Below are positions 32,701 through 46,330 of a DNA stretch of 64,000 nucleotides, one piece after another. The stretch is from Struthio camelus. Lineage: Eukaryota; Chordata; Aves; Struthioniformes; Struthionidae. The stretch spans positions 322,501 to 386,500 of the forward strand of contig NC_090981.1 in NCBI RefSeq assembly GCF_040807025.1, read 5' to 3'. The translations under genes and the position numbers were made by a program. The notes beneath the pieces were generated by a model. That model made no database searches. It was not told where the DNA came from and saw only the letters and a program-made list of their open reading frames with translations. The stretch's first letter is position 1, and each line of letters opens with the position of its first letter.

Positions 32701-35700
32701 AGCTGCTGGAAGACACAGTTAACACTATAAACAGTTGAGCATCAGCATGGTACTTCTCCAAGCTTGTTGACTGAAAATAAAATGCTCCAGAACTAGGAGA
32801 ACAGGAAAGGAGTTAAAATAGCATATTATGTATACCAGTGCTGAAAGAAGAAAAGGAGAAGGAAGGGAGATGATTATTATAAGTTGAGCTATCTTGTTAG
32901 TTCTAGTGAAAAGGCTTTAATAGAAGTTTCCAAATGAGGGGACTTAAATGAAGACTGAATTCTTATAAATTATGTCCTGAGTTTTGGAAGTATTATTCTG
33001 CCTGTTAAGCTTGTGTTTGAGAAGTTGAACACATGAATAAATAAAAAATCAACTGAAATTATTTTGGGTTTTGTACTGTTTTGTTCTTTTAACTTTGGAA
33101 GCAATACCAAAGACTCCAAGTCTGCCACTCATCTCTTGAGTTTTATGAAGCTACCCCAGATGTCTCAGTGTAAACTCAACTCTGAAGGAGTTTGAAAGAG
33201 GGATTTTGAGATGGAGAAAGGGGGATCTTTATTTCCAATGTAATCTATTTGAAACACCCAGGCTTATATGTGACTTTATTTTTTATCTTTAGCCAGAGTG
33301 CTTTATTATCGGTACAGTTGCTTGTTCAACTTGAGGTGGTATCTAATTATTGTGATATCCTTAAAATATACTTACCTAATCACTAATTGAAGAAAATTTT
33401 CTTTAAATAATGTTCGAAAAAGAACTTTTCCCCCCACCATGGGAAATTGTGATTGCTTTGCAGTCATTTTTGATTTGCAGTGGTTAACTGAACATCAGTC
33501 CTAGACACAGCAATAAAAGCCATGCCTTCTGTTTTCCTTTGATCTAGAAACCTCTTGATTTCTGAGTAGTCTTCATGATGTAATCATGGACAATTGGTCT
33601 CTAGAAGAAATAAGTGATTGACTGGGGCTAAAAGTTTATTTTGTGAAGAGGTCCTTCAAGGAAGACAAACTTTAGGTCTATCTGGTGCTTTACAAATATA
33701 TGTGAGAGATCTCAGGGTGCATAGTTATTGTTCTTGAGTGAGGAGTAAAATACAGTCTTTTTAAGAATATGTGCTTTAAAGTCAGCCAGAAGACCTACAG
33801 GCACAACATCAATGTTATGAGTGATTAGAGAAGACTTAGAGCTTATTGGGGTAACAATCATTTAAGTGCCAGTGCAATGAGGCCACATAATTGTAAAAAG
33901 CACTTGATTTGCCAGGCTACTCCCTTAAAGGTTAAACCAGTTAATTTAAGAATCCAGTTGTTAAAGCGTGTGCTGCTTGTCATTTTTTGTGGAGGAAGCT
34001 AAAAAATATTATTAGTTATGCAGAAAACTAGAGAATTACTTCAGACCTTTGTGAGTGGAGAAGCTAGAGGCCTGCATCTGCTTGTATTGTGTGCCTGTAT
34101 TTTTCTTTCTTCTGTCAATGACAGGAATGTGCAAATAATAGTTTACCAGTTATTTAGGGAATGGGTGAGCAGCAGCATTGGATATCATACTTGCAATGCT
34201 TATTACAGGTACAGCCTCTGCACTGACCTGAAGATTAAGTAGTAGGATATTGAGCAAGGCATTATAGTTGCTAATAAAAAGCTCTAGAAAGTGGCCTGAG
34301 AGTTAGAACCCCAGCTTCTGTCTTGGTAGAGGAAGCCTTCAAATGATGCAAGGATTAGTGTGTCAAGAAAAATAAAATGGTGGCCTCAGCAGAAATAGAA
34401 AATAGGCAAAACTATTCAGCAAAAAGAAAACTAGGCTAAGGCATGCCATAATTGTACATAGTGGAAGCTTGCTGTTAATAGAGTAGACAGGCAAGAGAAT
34501 ATTTTTGCAAGACAAAACAAAGCGGATATTGCAAAGAATGATAAAGAAAGACTGAGAACTCAATGTACTCCTGATAATATGAAAGAGAAGATCTTGTATT
34601 GAAAGCTAGTGAAAATGGAATCTGGTGGTAACTGTTTCCATGGTCTTGTGGACAATAGGGGCTTCATTGCATTGGTTCAGTGAGCAAACTCTCTTCCTTC
34701 ATGATAATAGTTCTTAGGGTTTAAGCTTTGGGATAATACCAGTAATCGTGGGAAGAAAGCATCATGGGGTAGTAGTATTTACTGGGAAGTAGATGGAACA
34801 CAAAAGATGGGCTGGTCAGTTGCCATGACTAAAAACATGTCTGTAGGCCTCCTGTGATAAGTAATAACTGTGTTTCTTCTGCAAATTGTTCCCTGATCTC
34901 TGATTGTTGGAAAAGGAAAGAGGAGGATGGGGGAAGGAGATACTGAAAATGTATATTGCAGCAGCATCTGCGTGTTTTTTCTTTACCTTATTTATCAAAT
35001 AAATGAAATGGCTAAGGGAAGGCTATATGCACTTGTAGATTCAGGACAAGAATGAGCGCTGTTTAACATGCAGGGAGGTGTATTTAGCTTTTAAGGACTT
35101 GAAGGGTGGTTGGTCTACTGAAGATTTTAATTTACTGTCAAGCTGGGAAAGGAATCATGAATACAGGGCTCACTGCAGTCTGAATGACATTTCAGTTATG
35201 TGGTGATGAAGCTAAAAAAAAAAAAGCAAGTATTCTTTTCTGCCTTCTTCCTCCTGTTAATTTAAATAATTCCATATTTTATACCTCAGGTTAGGCAAAA
35301 GTTCTAGAGTGACTGGTAAAGTTGATTAATTCGCTTAGTGGTTGGCTAACAACTTCTTCCTTCTGTTTTTGAATGAAGTGGATACTCCGGTCCAGACTAA
35401 ACTTGTGAGACTGCTCACAGTGATGGTCTTGTGGTCTGTGCTGTGAATCAGATAGGGATATTTGTCTCTAGTTTTTCCAGAGATAACTTGTATAGTGTTG
35501 GGCAAATTGCTTATGTCCAGAATTTGGAGTGGCCTCTGAATATTTATAGATTTAAACTTAAACTTGGGATTCTTCAGATCCTGTCAGATTCAGCCAAAAT
35601 TGTGGGCATGTGACTCTCTTCCTATTGGATTTTAAAGGTCTCTGACCAACCACCTAAGAGACTGAAGAATTAGTGGTCACCTTTAGAAAACTTGCTCTTA

Positions 35701-37263
35701 ATTTGTTGTATTCCTTAAACCTCATGTTCCCCAGCAGCAAAATAGGTATAAGATAGGATTTCAGAGGACTACTGGAAATTAAGGCCATGGTGCTGGATTC
35801 TATTGCTTTGTGTGTTGGGGGGGGGGGGGGGAAACCAACTCCCCCCCTTCAGAGTGTGGTTCTGGTTCTGGTTAGTGAGAGTGGTGGATCTGGTCCATTG
35901 TTTACAAAATACCTGGAAATCTGGGAATGGAGGAAACTGTCACTGTGTCACTTTGTTCATTCTGACTGATTATCACTTCTCTGATATGTTGCTGACTATG
36001 GTGTGTATGGAAGAGGAAACTAACTATATACAATATCTATGTAGTTTAGTTGGTAATGCAATAAAACCTAGGAGGGTAACAACCATAAAGAGTCTTTCAT
36101 CCTACTGGCATCTATTTTTTGTGTGTGTTGTATGAGCAGTAGTCAGAAAAATAAATAAATGGCAATATAAATAAATAAGGAATAGTTTCTCTTGCCTTGG
36201 TTAATTAGAAGCTCCTATCTTGCATTTCATTTTTTTCCTTGCTTGTTTACATTTGCCTCGCTTTGGCTATAGGATATAGAGCTTTGAGTGTTGGTGTGCT
36301 CTGAAATCCATGCTTCTATTATGTCCAGTTAAAGAACTTGACAAGTGTAAAAATGTTAACAAATGGCTAATAGAAAATTGAAAGGAGCCAGACAGCTCTC
36401 AGTCTAGTTAATTAGCTTCCAACTGCTGAATTGTTACTATCCTCTCATACAGTTGTAACAGCCAGATCTCACAGCAGTGCAAGAAGGGGTTTGGGTTCTT
36501 GGACAGGAATGTATCCTAAAAGCTAAATTCATGTAATTTGAAGTCAGTGTGGACCTATTCCCCTTGGTCTGTTGGTGGGAGGAGTGAAGTAGGGAGACAG
36601 CATGTTGCCTTTCAGCTGTCAGGTTGTATAGAGGTTAAGTTCCCTTGTCTATGATCAAGCATAGGGTGTAAAACAGAACTGTACAATAGTACAGTGACCT
36701 AGGGAGGGTAGGACTTCATCAGGCCTTTGGGAGGAAAATGTAACTGAAAGCCATTATGCGAATCAGCATATGTGAGCCTCTTGGCTCAGGGTTTGTTGGA
36801 ATCCTATATTTAACCCTTCAAAGGTGATAGATGCCTATGTAAGCTATTGGTTTCCTGGGCCTCATTCTGTTAGGTCAAGAAGAAGCTGTTGTTCCTCAAG
36901 AGCATGAGGGTTCTGCCATCAGATTCTCTGCTCTCACATAGGATGCTTTGGATTCTCTTACTCCAAGGGTATAACCTTACTACTCACTAGAGCTGCTGAA
37001 AGTGTGAGCCAATGTATTTGGGTCTCCCAGCTGCATGAATAAACCTGAATTATTTTTAAATGATCAGATTACAGAGGTGATAATGTGCTACAATGATTTT
37101 TCCATTTCACACCATCTCTGTAAATGTCTCACTTCCATGAGGGAGTTATAAGCTTTTCCATGTGCTATGCTTCCAAGGAATCACATCAAAACTGCTGATG
37201 TCATAATCAGAAAACGTCATTCAAGACAAAGCCTTAAGTCAGAAGTTGCTTGGTAGGATGTTG
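29791..37263. other. Intronic sequence without recognised features
   Basis: AT-rich, unique-looking sequence. Only homopolymers stand out (T runs near 30,152 and 32,431; G16 at 35,817-35,832). No exon, RNA gene or transposon recognised. Confidence 0.4.
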
Positions 37264-37443
37264 GTCAAACACTGGAACAGGTTGCCCAGAGAGGTTGTGG
37301 AGTCTCCATCCTTGGAGCTATTCAGAACCCTACTAGACACAGTCCTGGGCAACCTGCTTTAGCTGACCCTGCTTGAGCAGGGGGTTTGGACCAGATGATT
37401 TCCAGAGGTCTCTTCCAACCCTAACTATTTTGTGATTCTGTGA
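37264..37443 (+). mobile_element. CR1 LINE 3' fragment
   Basis: The plus strand carries the CR1 C-terminal coding end (ACTGGAACAGGTTGCCCAGA block) and the 3' region ending ATTTTGTGATTCTGTGAT, a variant of the octamer tail. About 180 bp, diverged. Confidence 0.93.
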
Positions 37444-38480
37444 TGGGTAGATTGACCAAACCTTGCATGTGGTGTTTTCTTGCAAATGAATATGAAAATG
37501 CTGGTTGTCCTCCATGATTCTTCAATGCTTCCATAGGTTCACCCATGTCACTTCAGTGGTTTATGTGAGTATAATTTAATTGCTGGTGTTCTGGTTGTAT
37601 CTGTGTTTATTTTAAGAATTAATGTCTACTTAGGTTTGCTAATAATGTACTGTAATATCAGATGGGCCACTGAGACCTCAAGGGTGTGAAAAATCTATTT
37701 TTAATGTGTTTGAAGGATAGGTGATGTTGCAGATTGTGAAATGACTTTTTGAAGGGCCTGTTACCATATACTGAATTTCTCCTGTGTCCTGGCAGTGGAG
37801 TCCAGTCATATGATGATGAGGTAGTAACTTAAATGAGATATTAACATTTCCTCAAAGAGTAGGATGTGTTTTTTCAAGATGGATGGAGATAAAATGCCAT
37901 GCTGTCTATTTTTATGCTTGCTACCTTGATACACTGAAGACATCTAATCCACTTTACAGGTGAAATAAGCAGCATGCTTATGGACTGAGAGCAATGCCTG
38001 CTGATCTGTTGGCATCCAAATTGGAGGGAAATTCATGTCCAAGTGCCATTTCTAATAATGGTTGACTAAAAAAAATTTTGTTTTTCTTTAAATTGCTGAA
38101 GGGTTGCTAAGAGGGTGGTTTGTGACCTCTTTTCATGTCAGTACTTAGTTATGTGGGTGTTGTAGATTAGGTCAGGATAGACTAAACACACACATTAATT
38201 AATATGCAATAATTGGATCCGTGTGAAGGAGTTGGCATATTTGTTGCCTCTGTGAAAGAGTGATTAATAATGCAAAGAACACTACAAAGCTACAGAAAAG
38301 TGGTTATCTCTACTTCCCTTTTCCTTGCTGACAGGAGCAGTGGTTGTCAGTGGTCAGGAGGAGCAGGGTGCTGTTTGTGTCAGTTTTGGCCACGCAAGCT
38401 TGGCCCCAGGTGTCCCTTGGAGGTCCTCCACAGTCAGGCATCCCTGAAGGTAGAGTCGTGCCCCTGCCCCCCTTTCAGGC
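37444..38480. other. Intronic sequence without recognised features
   Basis: Nothing identified. Confidence 0.35.
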
Positions 38481-38900
38481 TGAGGTGGATGAGGTTTATA
38501 AGGTGGAGAGCACCTTCCAGATTGTTTGAACTTTACTGGTTGGTGGACTGCTCCGAGTTGTTGCTTGTTGACTGGTGTAGCAAGTTGCTAGGCAAATATT
38601 CTTATGTAAGTTTAGTTCTGCTCTTTCTGCCAGTTATGTGTTTTTTCATAACACCTGTCTGATTGTCCTTTATCTAACAAAGTTACATCCCTAACAACTA
38701 CAGAGCAACGTACCGAAGATCAAATTGTGGGCCTCTGAGATCGGCCTAATTGCTCGAGTGATGCCAGCTCAGTAGGCCGAGACAGTGGGGGAAACTGGAT
38801 AAAAGCAATGCTCTCATATTTGTGTGAACACATTTGAGATCCCAGCCCTGCAGAGATTGGGAGCTTTAGGTTGAATAAACCTCATCTAACAAATGCATGC
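38481..38900 (+). repeat. Possible old LTR or repeat
   Basis: A TATA-like GGATAAAAGC near 38,797 is followed about 75 bases later by AATAAA (near 38,874), a spacing seen in LTRs. The stretch is more GC-rich than its surroundings and holds an 8-bp inverted repeat (TCGGCCTA at 38,741, TAGGCCGA at 38,773). No second copy is in the window, so this is weak. Confidence 0.25.
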
Positions 38901-39745
38901 TTGCAGTGAATCCAGTCCTGCTTTGGAAGCACTGCAGGGTAGTGGTAGCCACGAGGAATAGATTTTTATGATTAGATTTTATATGAATTGGCCTCCTATT
39001 TTCCTTGGGAAGGTAGTGAAACTGCAACCTATACAGGACTCTTACATTTCTGGGATTTTGTTTTGTGTGCCAGTGCATATGCTTTATTAAATAAATTGTC
39101 ACTGCCACTGTTAGGATCACTAACAAAGGCTTTTTATTAGATCATTCCTCAGATACCATTGTCTATTCTTGTTACCATAGTACATTTGGCAGAAAAAGAT
39201 GGGGGCTGAAGTCCTTATCCTACAAAAGCTTATTCCTGTGAATAGTCCCTGTGATTTGATTTTGAATTTCACTGCAATTACTCATGTGAGTAAACATTCA
39301 GAGGATCAGATCCTTAGCTACATGGATTGATTATCTTGAAGTTTTCAGTGAGGCATTTGGAAATGACATTTTAAACATGAGATGTCTTTGCTTTTTTAAC
39401 AGCTACCACTTTACGGTACATGAGCTGCTCATTTGTGGTTGTGAGGGCATGGTTGTAGTTCATTTGTAAGAGCCATTGAGTGCTAATGCACTAGATAATT
39501 CTTTCACTTCCGTTCAGGTGCTGCTGCTTTTCATTCTCACTCTTTGCATTTTGATTGGGGGAGCATGTATGTGATAAATACTTTAAGTTAGACTTCAATT
39601 AGTGCTGGTGTGTCTCTGAGGTATATCATAGAGTTTGAGAGTGTTCTAGTGAGAATGTTCTATTTGCTGTGCTGTCTGTAGATGATGTTCATTTATTTTG
39701 GAGCCCTATCACCTATCATGATGTTTTGGAGAGCCTAAGCTCTTG

Positions 39746-39783
<38 letters not shown>
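39746..39783 (+). repeat. (TA)n(TG)n microsatellite
   Basis: About nine TA units pass directly into about nine TG units, followed by a T run. Confidence 0.95.
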
Positions 39784-42180
39784 AATTTTTTTTTTTCCAA
39801 GAGGTTGGTTTGAATGGTAATAGATAATGATGTGGTAATTGTTAAAGATATAGTTGCTTTGGATTAGGGAAAATGCAGCCTACGCCCATTTATGATGAGA
39901 AGACTCTGAATTTGCATATGTGTACATAATACAAGTTGCTATCCATGTGGTTCACCCTGCTACTGTACTTCATCTGGCAGATGATTTAAATATTTACTCC
40001 AAAAGGTCTTGTTCTCTGTTGACATGAAGCAGTGTTTCCAGTTATCTTTATGTCATTTTCATCTTAGCAACTCCCTGTTGGAGATAAACTAGACATACTG
40101 CTGTAAACTGTCCCTGCCTTTTGATAGAATTTAATAAAATAAAGTTTAATGGCTTGATCCCAAGGGGAGAACAGGCCATCTGGTTAACAGAAGGTTAGGC
40201 TGAGTAGTGCAGTGCTGAGAAAACCAGATAATCCGGGTTGGTTTGTGACAACGTGTCCAGTTGCTGCGTGTATTAAGCATTGAAATGGTGCTTTCAGATC
40301 TGCAGAGCCAGCAGATCTGTTACCACTGCTGTGATGCAGGAGATGATTCTGTTAGGCAAGCAGCAGCATGGGGGTGGACCTACAGTACAGGATGTGTAAT
40401 GTCAACATGAAGCATGGGAGCTGGCAGTAAGAAGGAAAGCAGCCATTTCATGCCAGTGCAGGAAGCAGATTTTTTTTCTCCTCTGCATCTTGTCCTTTTA
40501 TGTTGCTTTCATACTCTGTTATTAAATGATTGCCTTCCACTTTGTCATCTGAAAATTTCAGCCCAGCAGAGTTTAATTTTGTTTTCTTTTTGAACTTTTT
40601 TTTAAAGCAAGATAAATTCACTCCAAAAGCATATCTGATGGATTGTAAAAGGGGTGGGGGGAGGCTGAAGTGCTAAGCAAATCTGGAGAAAGAAGAGTTC
40701 AGCCATGTGGAAGTCCCTGAGCTTCAGATGAAGATTCATTGTGGAACCTTTTGGCTTTAGTGCAGAGACAGTTTGCTCAAAAACTGCTGAGAACATTATA
40801 ATGTAGCTGTGAAACAAAGAATGTTATGGAATACTGCAAGCGATACTTGCATAGACTTTGTAATTATGTAACTACTAAGAAACCATATAAATGTATTGCA
40901 GTTGTCTGCTTTCTTCTTAGCAGGAATGTCCTATTACTTAGAATTTCTTTTTTCTATTTGATTAAATTAACCATGGCACCAATTTTTATGAACCAAATAC
41001 TGTTACTGGAGTGTCTAAATCTGCAGAGGAAGAGTTCATAAATAAACTTCCCAGGCATTCTGTGAACTCCTGAGTCTTAAAAAAATCCAGTGATTTGTCT
41101 TTTGTCAGCTCAGTGGGAGACTCTCTTGGTTGTTATTATAATTATTATTATTTTCCCCTGAGTTTGGGGACATCTTCTTGTACTTGAAGCTTGGGAAGCT
41201 CTAATATACTAGAGATTACTCCCTGACAGACATGGCAGAGCTATACCTCATAACCAGAACTCTTGCAATTTGTTGCCTATTCCGCAGGATTTTCAAAGAA
41301 TATTACAGTTCCCTTTGAATGAATCCTCATCTTAAATGCTGTTCTGTGGTAGCTCTGCAAAAGTATGACTTTATTCATGTGCTCCTAAGAGCTGAATGAC
41401 TGGATTAATCAACCTACAGGTATGTTTTCCCAGTAACAATTTGGTGATGGGAAGAAGGAATGCATATAAAACATGACTTGTCTATGAAGACTGTTCAGTT
41501 CTGCAGTAACTTCATCCCTACACCTTCCTAGTTGTTCCACTGGCCCCATTCAGGAGATTTTTGGTTGAAGCTTTCTAAGTCTAGCACTTGTGCATATGGT
41601 GCACTTGTTGTAGCTGGTTTTGAAACTCACAAAGAAATGGCACTGAAGAGTTATGTGGAATTTGAACGTCATCTCCCAAGGCAGGACTTTTTCTTGGTTA
41701 CATAACTACAACAACATGGAGTTAGTTATTTCAACATTAGGAAGTATCAAGGATATCATCAAGAGACATAACTTTTTTTTTTAAGTTATGGTTGCTCTGT
41801 TGTGCCTGTCTATATAATTTTCCTTGCAGATTTCATTTTCTAGTAGTTGATAACTTTTTTTTTTTAAGCAGTATTGGACAATTTTTAGAGCACACTGGGT
41901 AAATTTTCATCAGAAGTATTTCTTCATATGTAAATGAGTAATGCTTCTGGATTTTGTCTGCACCTTTTCTCATCCAAGCCAGAACATCTCTACAGTGCAA
42001 AGAAAATGCATAGTTCTTGACTTTTTCATACCAAAAAGGTGCTATTTGTAATAAACTCTCTTCAATAAATAACTACTAAGAAAATCTTATCACAGCAGGC
42101 TTGGCAGTCTTCCATTGAGTTAGCCTGTCTCAGTAAGAGCTGTTGCTTAAGATACAAAGCAGTCTGTGGGAAAGTATGAT

Positions 42181-42183
42181 TGT

Positions 42184-42237
<54 letters not shown>
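42181..42237 (+). repeat. (GC)n(AC)n microsatellite
   Basis: TGTGTGCGCGCGCG is followed by about 21 AC units, a 57-bp alternating purine-pyrimidine tract. Confidence 0.96.
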
Positions 42238-42242
<5 letters not shown>

Positions 42243-44753
42243 TTTCTCTGTCATCATGGATGCATCATCATTTTCTCTTTGATGATTAGGAACTAGAATT
42301 ATTTGGGAGACTAGCAGGATCCAGGATCTAGCACCAGAGAGATGGACTTGAGTTCTCATCTCATAAGTATCAGATGTTAGGGAAGTTCTTGGATTTGGAG
42401 ACCCTGGTAGGTTTGTGCAGTAATCCTGTAAGTGAGAATGTTGGGCATGTTATGTGTGTTTCTGTCATCTGGTACTGTAAACTAGTAATATTTGTTAATG
42501 GATAACTTCATGAATGACCATGTGAACTCCTGATGAAACTGATTTATACATAATCCCAACACACCTGTTAGAAATGATGGGGAAACACAGATCTGCTACC
42601 TGCAATAAAAATAATAACGAGAATAATAAGATAATTTTTTGTTTTCCTTCTTTGGATAAATAAAACAGTGGCTTCAAAATCTGTGGAGACGATATAAAAA
42701 GATAAGAGTCAGTATCAATCTTTGAGAGCATCAGAAGACCAATGTTAATGTGCATTAAACTTCAAGATTTGATTATAGTCACATGGCTTGATAATTGACT
42801 TATTTCAAGCTTGAAAAGTGTGGCACTGGTTTGTACCAGAGGCCTTCTAACTTGGGTGATCTTGTAGCTTTAAAGAAAATCCTTTGGAATGTTATCTTCA
42901 ACCTTACTGAAGGACACATTCTGAAGAGCTAGCTCATTAAGCAAGGTTTTGAAGGGTGTGCTTTGCAGAGCAGCTTCCTGTTATTTGGTTAATGGTTGAC
43001 CTAGTTCTATTGCCATATGTGTTCTGGAACTCATTCTAATATAAATTACATGTTAAAATGAGACTGGGATAATAGCAGGAAGTCAAAGCCTTTATGAAAC
43101 AAATCATATAATACTATTGCATTTGGGAAAGCATTTTAACTAAAATCAGCAGTATATTCATGGAACTACTTACTGATTCTAGTTGCAAACCCAGGAATAT
43201 TTTTTTAGACCCATATATTTAATTTTTTTCGCACTTGCCTTGTACAAAAGGTTTATATAAGTAATTCTCTATGCTGTGTGTGTGAAGCTAAAGTTAGTGA
43301 GTGAAGCACTTGGAGTGAAATTATAGTTGTGAGGAAAGATTTGATGAGATTAGATTTGGTTAAAGGCAGGAGATCCCCCCATGAGTGAATCATGGATTAG
43401 CAAATCTTTTTCTCTTTGAAGTCTGGCTAGAAGCCAAAAGTGTGGATTATGGATTCAAACTTTTATCTGATATCAAATACAGTAGAGCACACGTATTCAA
43501 ACTTGAGAAAAAATACAGGAAAACTTGAAGGTGGTAGATAAAGTTTAATCTCCAACCTGAGTGAGTACTTTGTGACAGACTGAAGTTCTGAAGAACCTAT
43601 GGGTTGTGTTTTCTGCTTAATATGATTTTATTTACTAGGAAAAAGGAGGGTGTGTGAAAACAGTTGTTTCATAAGTAGTGTGTATTATGGCAAGAGAGGA
43701 GGAAGGGAAAAGTAAAGCTATCCTTTGTAACCTTTTGAGAGCTCACAGCAGTATCAGTAGATGAGGTGATTTGGTACTCTGCTGTCAGTGTGGGAAAATG
43801 AACTATTTACCGGACCTATTGCTTTGAATATTCATATAACCTGGCAGTGGCTAACCTGTGTCTCTTCAGTTGCAGATGGCTTACAAGCAGTCCAGGTGCG
43901 AGTTCTAGGCAAAGGTATGTCATCTGACAGGCGGAGGTGCCAGTGTGGGGGCTGCTGGTCCAGCCAAATTCCTAGCTGTGGGAAATGAGCTGGCAGTATC
44001 TCTAAAGGCAGCTGTTGCTGATCAGCATGGGGGTAGTGCATCAGAGAAATGGTGAGACCTCTTGGGAGCTGTTAGTTGCTCCTGATTGGGACTTGCTCCT
44101 AGAGCTTCTTTGACTCAGTGATACCCTTCATGTGCATCTTGTCACTCTGGGCCAGATGAAAATTTTGGTGGATAGGGTCAGGATACAAGTCATGGCCGAG
44201 TGTGATGCAGTTTTCCCTTATGTCCTTCCCCAATTCTTAAAGCTGAATGATATTTTTATAGAACTAGGGCAGGATGTATTGTGTGAGCTGTACTCATATT
44301 GGTCATGAAAAAAACCTCTGCTGTAGGGACTGACAAAAGCACAGCTATTTGTGCAACCTAATCAGAACAAAGGATAATGCTACTGCTGCAAGATCAGAGG
44401 GATCTGGCTTCAGCAGGTTGAGTAAATGAATGGAGGAAATCCTCTGCTTTCTCTTATCCATTGTCTCAAAGGTGCAAACTCACAGATAAGAAAGGGAGAT
44501 TGAATACAGCTTCTAAAGGAATATGCTAATTTATATTCTGTGGCACTGTGGCAAGAGAGTAAGCAAGCAGAAGTTCTGGAAGTTCTCTGAACTGGCATAC
44601 GGACAAGCTTGTAATAGGAAAGTGTAGCAATTGGCTATTGGTACTGAAATAGTACTTTCTTTTCTGAAAGGAGAAGGCGGCTGAAGAAGGGAAATCATTA
44701 AAACACATATTTGCATGATCTTTAAATCACAGTCCAGCATCTTTTTGTGCACT

Positions 44754-44772
44754 CCCCCCCCCCCCCCCCCCC
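44754..44772 (+). repeat. C19 homopolymer
   Basis: Nineteen consecutive C in intron 1. Confidence 0.9.
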
Positions 44773-46064
44773 AGTGGGATCGAATATTTGGGTCAATTCC
44801 TTGGGGATCATCAAGATGGAGTCATCTGCTTTTGCAGCTTCAGAAAAGGGGGACTGTGGAAACAGAAGACCTTGTACAGAAAGCACAGGTGAAACCTGAA
44901 TTTCACTGGCTATTTGCTTTTCTGGTACCAGAAAAGATTTTTGGGGCTTTGTGTGACCAAAGTAAATGCTGACAGATAACACCAGTGTTCTGGCTTTGAG
45001 AAGGCTTTAATCCTACAGAGAAAAGCAAGGGTCTTCATTTTTCTTTTGGACCTTTTGGTACTTTTCTTTTGCAGTTCTACTGCAAACAAAAGCATTCTAC
45101 TGGTTAGACAAGAAGGGTGTCTGACAGCATTTAAAGAGACTTTTCTTCTCTTTCTTTGTCCTCTATGCCAGTAGTTTATATTTAAAAATAAAACAAACTT
45201 AGAAGCTCTTCATTCAGTCTATATCTTTAATGGATAGAAAATTTGAAGCAAAAAATTCTGTGGCTTGCTCAAGAAATGACTTCACTTTATATCCTGTGTG
45301 GATTTCAGGAGTCCTGACTTCCTCATGAATCAGTGATACTGAGAAGTAGTAGAGATCATTCAAAATGGTTAGAATGGATAAATGGACTTAACATAGCATT
45401 TAGTTGTATAGAGATATGTTCAACAGAAGGAGGTATTCTCATCTAGCTTACCTATCTGTATATGTACCAAGTTATAACAAGATGCAGTAGCTGGAATGTA
45501 ATACTAGAAAATGGTTGCTATATAAATAGTTCTTCTAATTTAATAGTGGAAGAAGATTATGAACCATTGGAATAATATATGGACTTGGAGAAAAGTAAGG
45601 CATCAAGTCAAAGATGAGTCTAGGCTCTCTCTATATGTGATGATGGGAGACAGATACTTCTAGAAGGTGATTCATCCCACCCTAATCTAGATGCCTAATA
45701 CTTTAGACTGTTAATGTTAGGTTAGACATGGGCAGCTGTCTAGCTGTAGACAGTGAACATTAGATAAAATGATCCTCACCCCCATATCTTGTGTCAGGTC
45801 AGGGATAAGTTGTTTCAAAGAATAGAGGGTGGAAATACCATAATGTTTGTGAGGTAAAGGGTCTAAGTAGGCAATTGAGATTTACCAAAAACCTACTCAA
45901 AATCCCTTCTCCCCTAGTGTAGCAAGGTTTGCCTATCCAGAAAAGTTTATATCAGTCAGGTGAAATAATAAGGCTGACTGTGGACAGTAAAGCAAAAGCA
46001 GAAGCAGTAGAGCCAGATGACTGTTGGACATTCTTCATGCTGTTTTCTGCGGCTCCAGTCATTT

Positions 46065-46330
46065 TATCATAGAAGGCTATGAGGTTAGTCAGGCATGACT
46101 TGCCCTTGGTAAATCCATGCTGGCTGTTCCCAATCATCTTCTTGTCCTCCATATGCCTGGGCATGGCTTCCAGGAGAATTTGCTCCATAACTTTCCCAGG
46201 GACTGAGGTTAGTTCCCTGGATCCCCCTTGTTTAAGATGGGTGTGACGTTTACCTTTTTCCAGTCATCAGAAGTCTCCCCTGAAATGATCTCCTACTTGC
46301 AGAAGTCATTTAGGAAGATCTAGGGTATCC
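46065..46330 (-). mobile_element. Old CR1 LINE fragment (RT N-terminal part)
   Basis: The minus strand encodes a [20 protein letters not shown] segment characteristic of CR1 RT, preceded by remnants of the KVTPVFKKG region. It has several small deletions and stops. Confidence 0.88.

Larger units (their letters stand above)
38901..46064. other. Intronic sequence, few features
   Basis: Apart from the microsatellites at 39,746 and 42,181 and the C19 run at 44,754, I recognise nothing. The ORFs are short and without domain signatures. Confidence 0.35.

Noticed and set aside
38741..38780. Hairpin TCGGCCTA...TAGGCCGA as a possible structural RNA
   Set aside because: Only 8 paired bases with a 24-base loop and no flanking pairing; no tRNA, snoRNA or miRNA-like fold is recognised.
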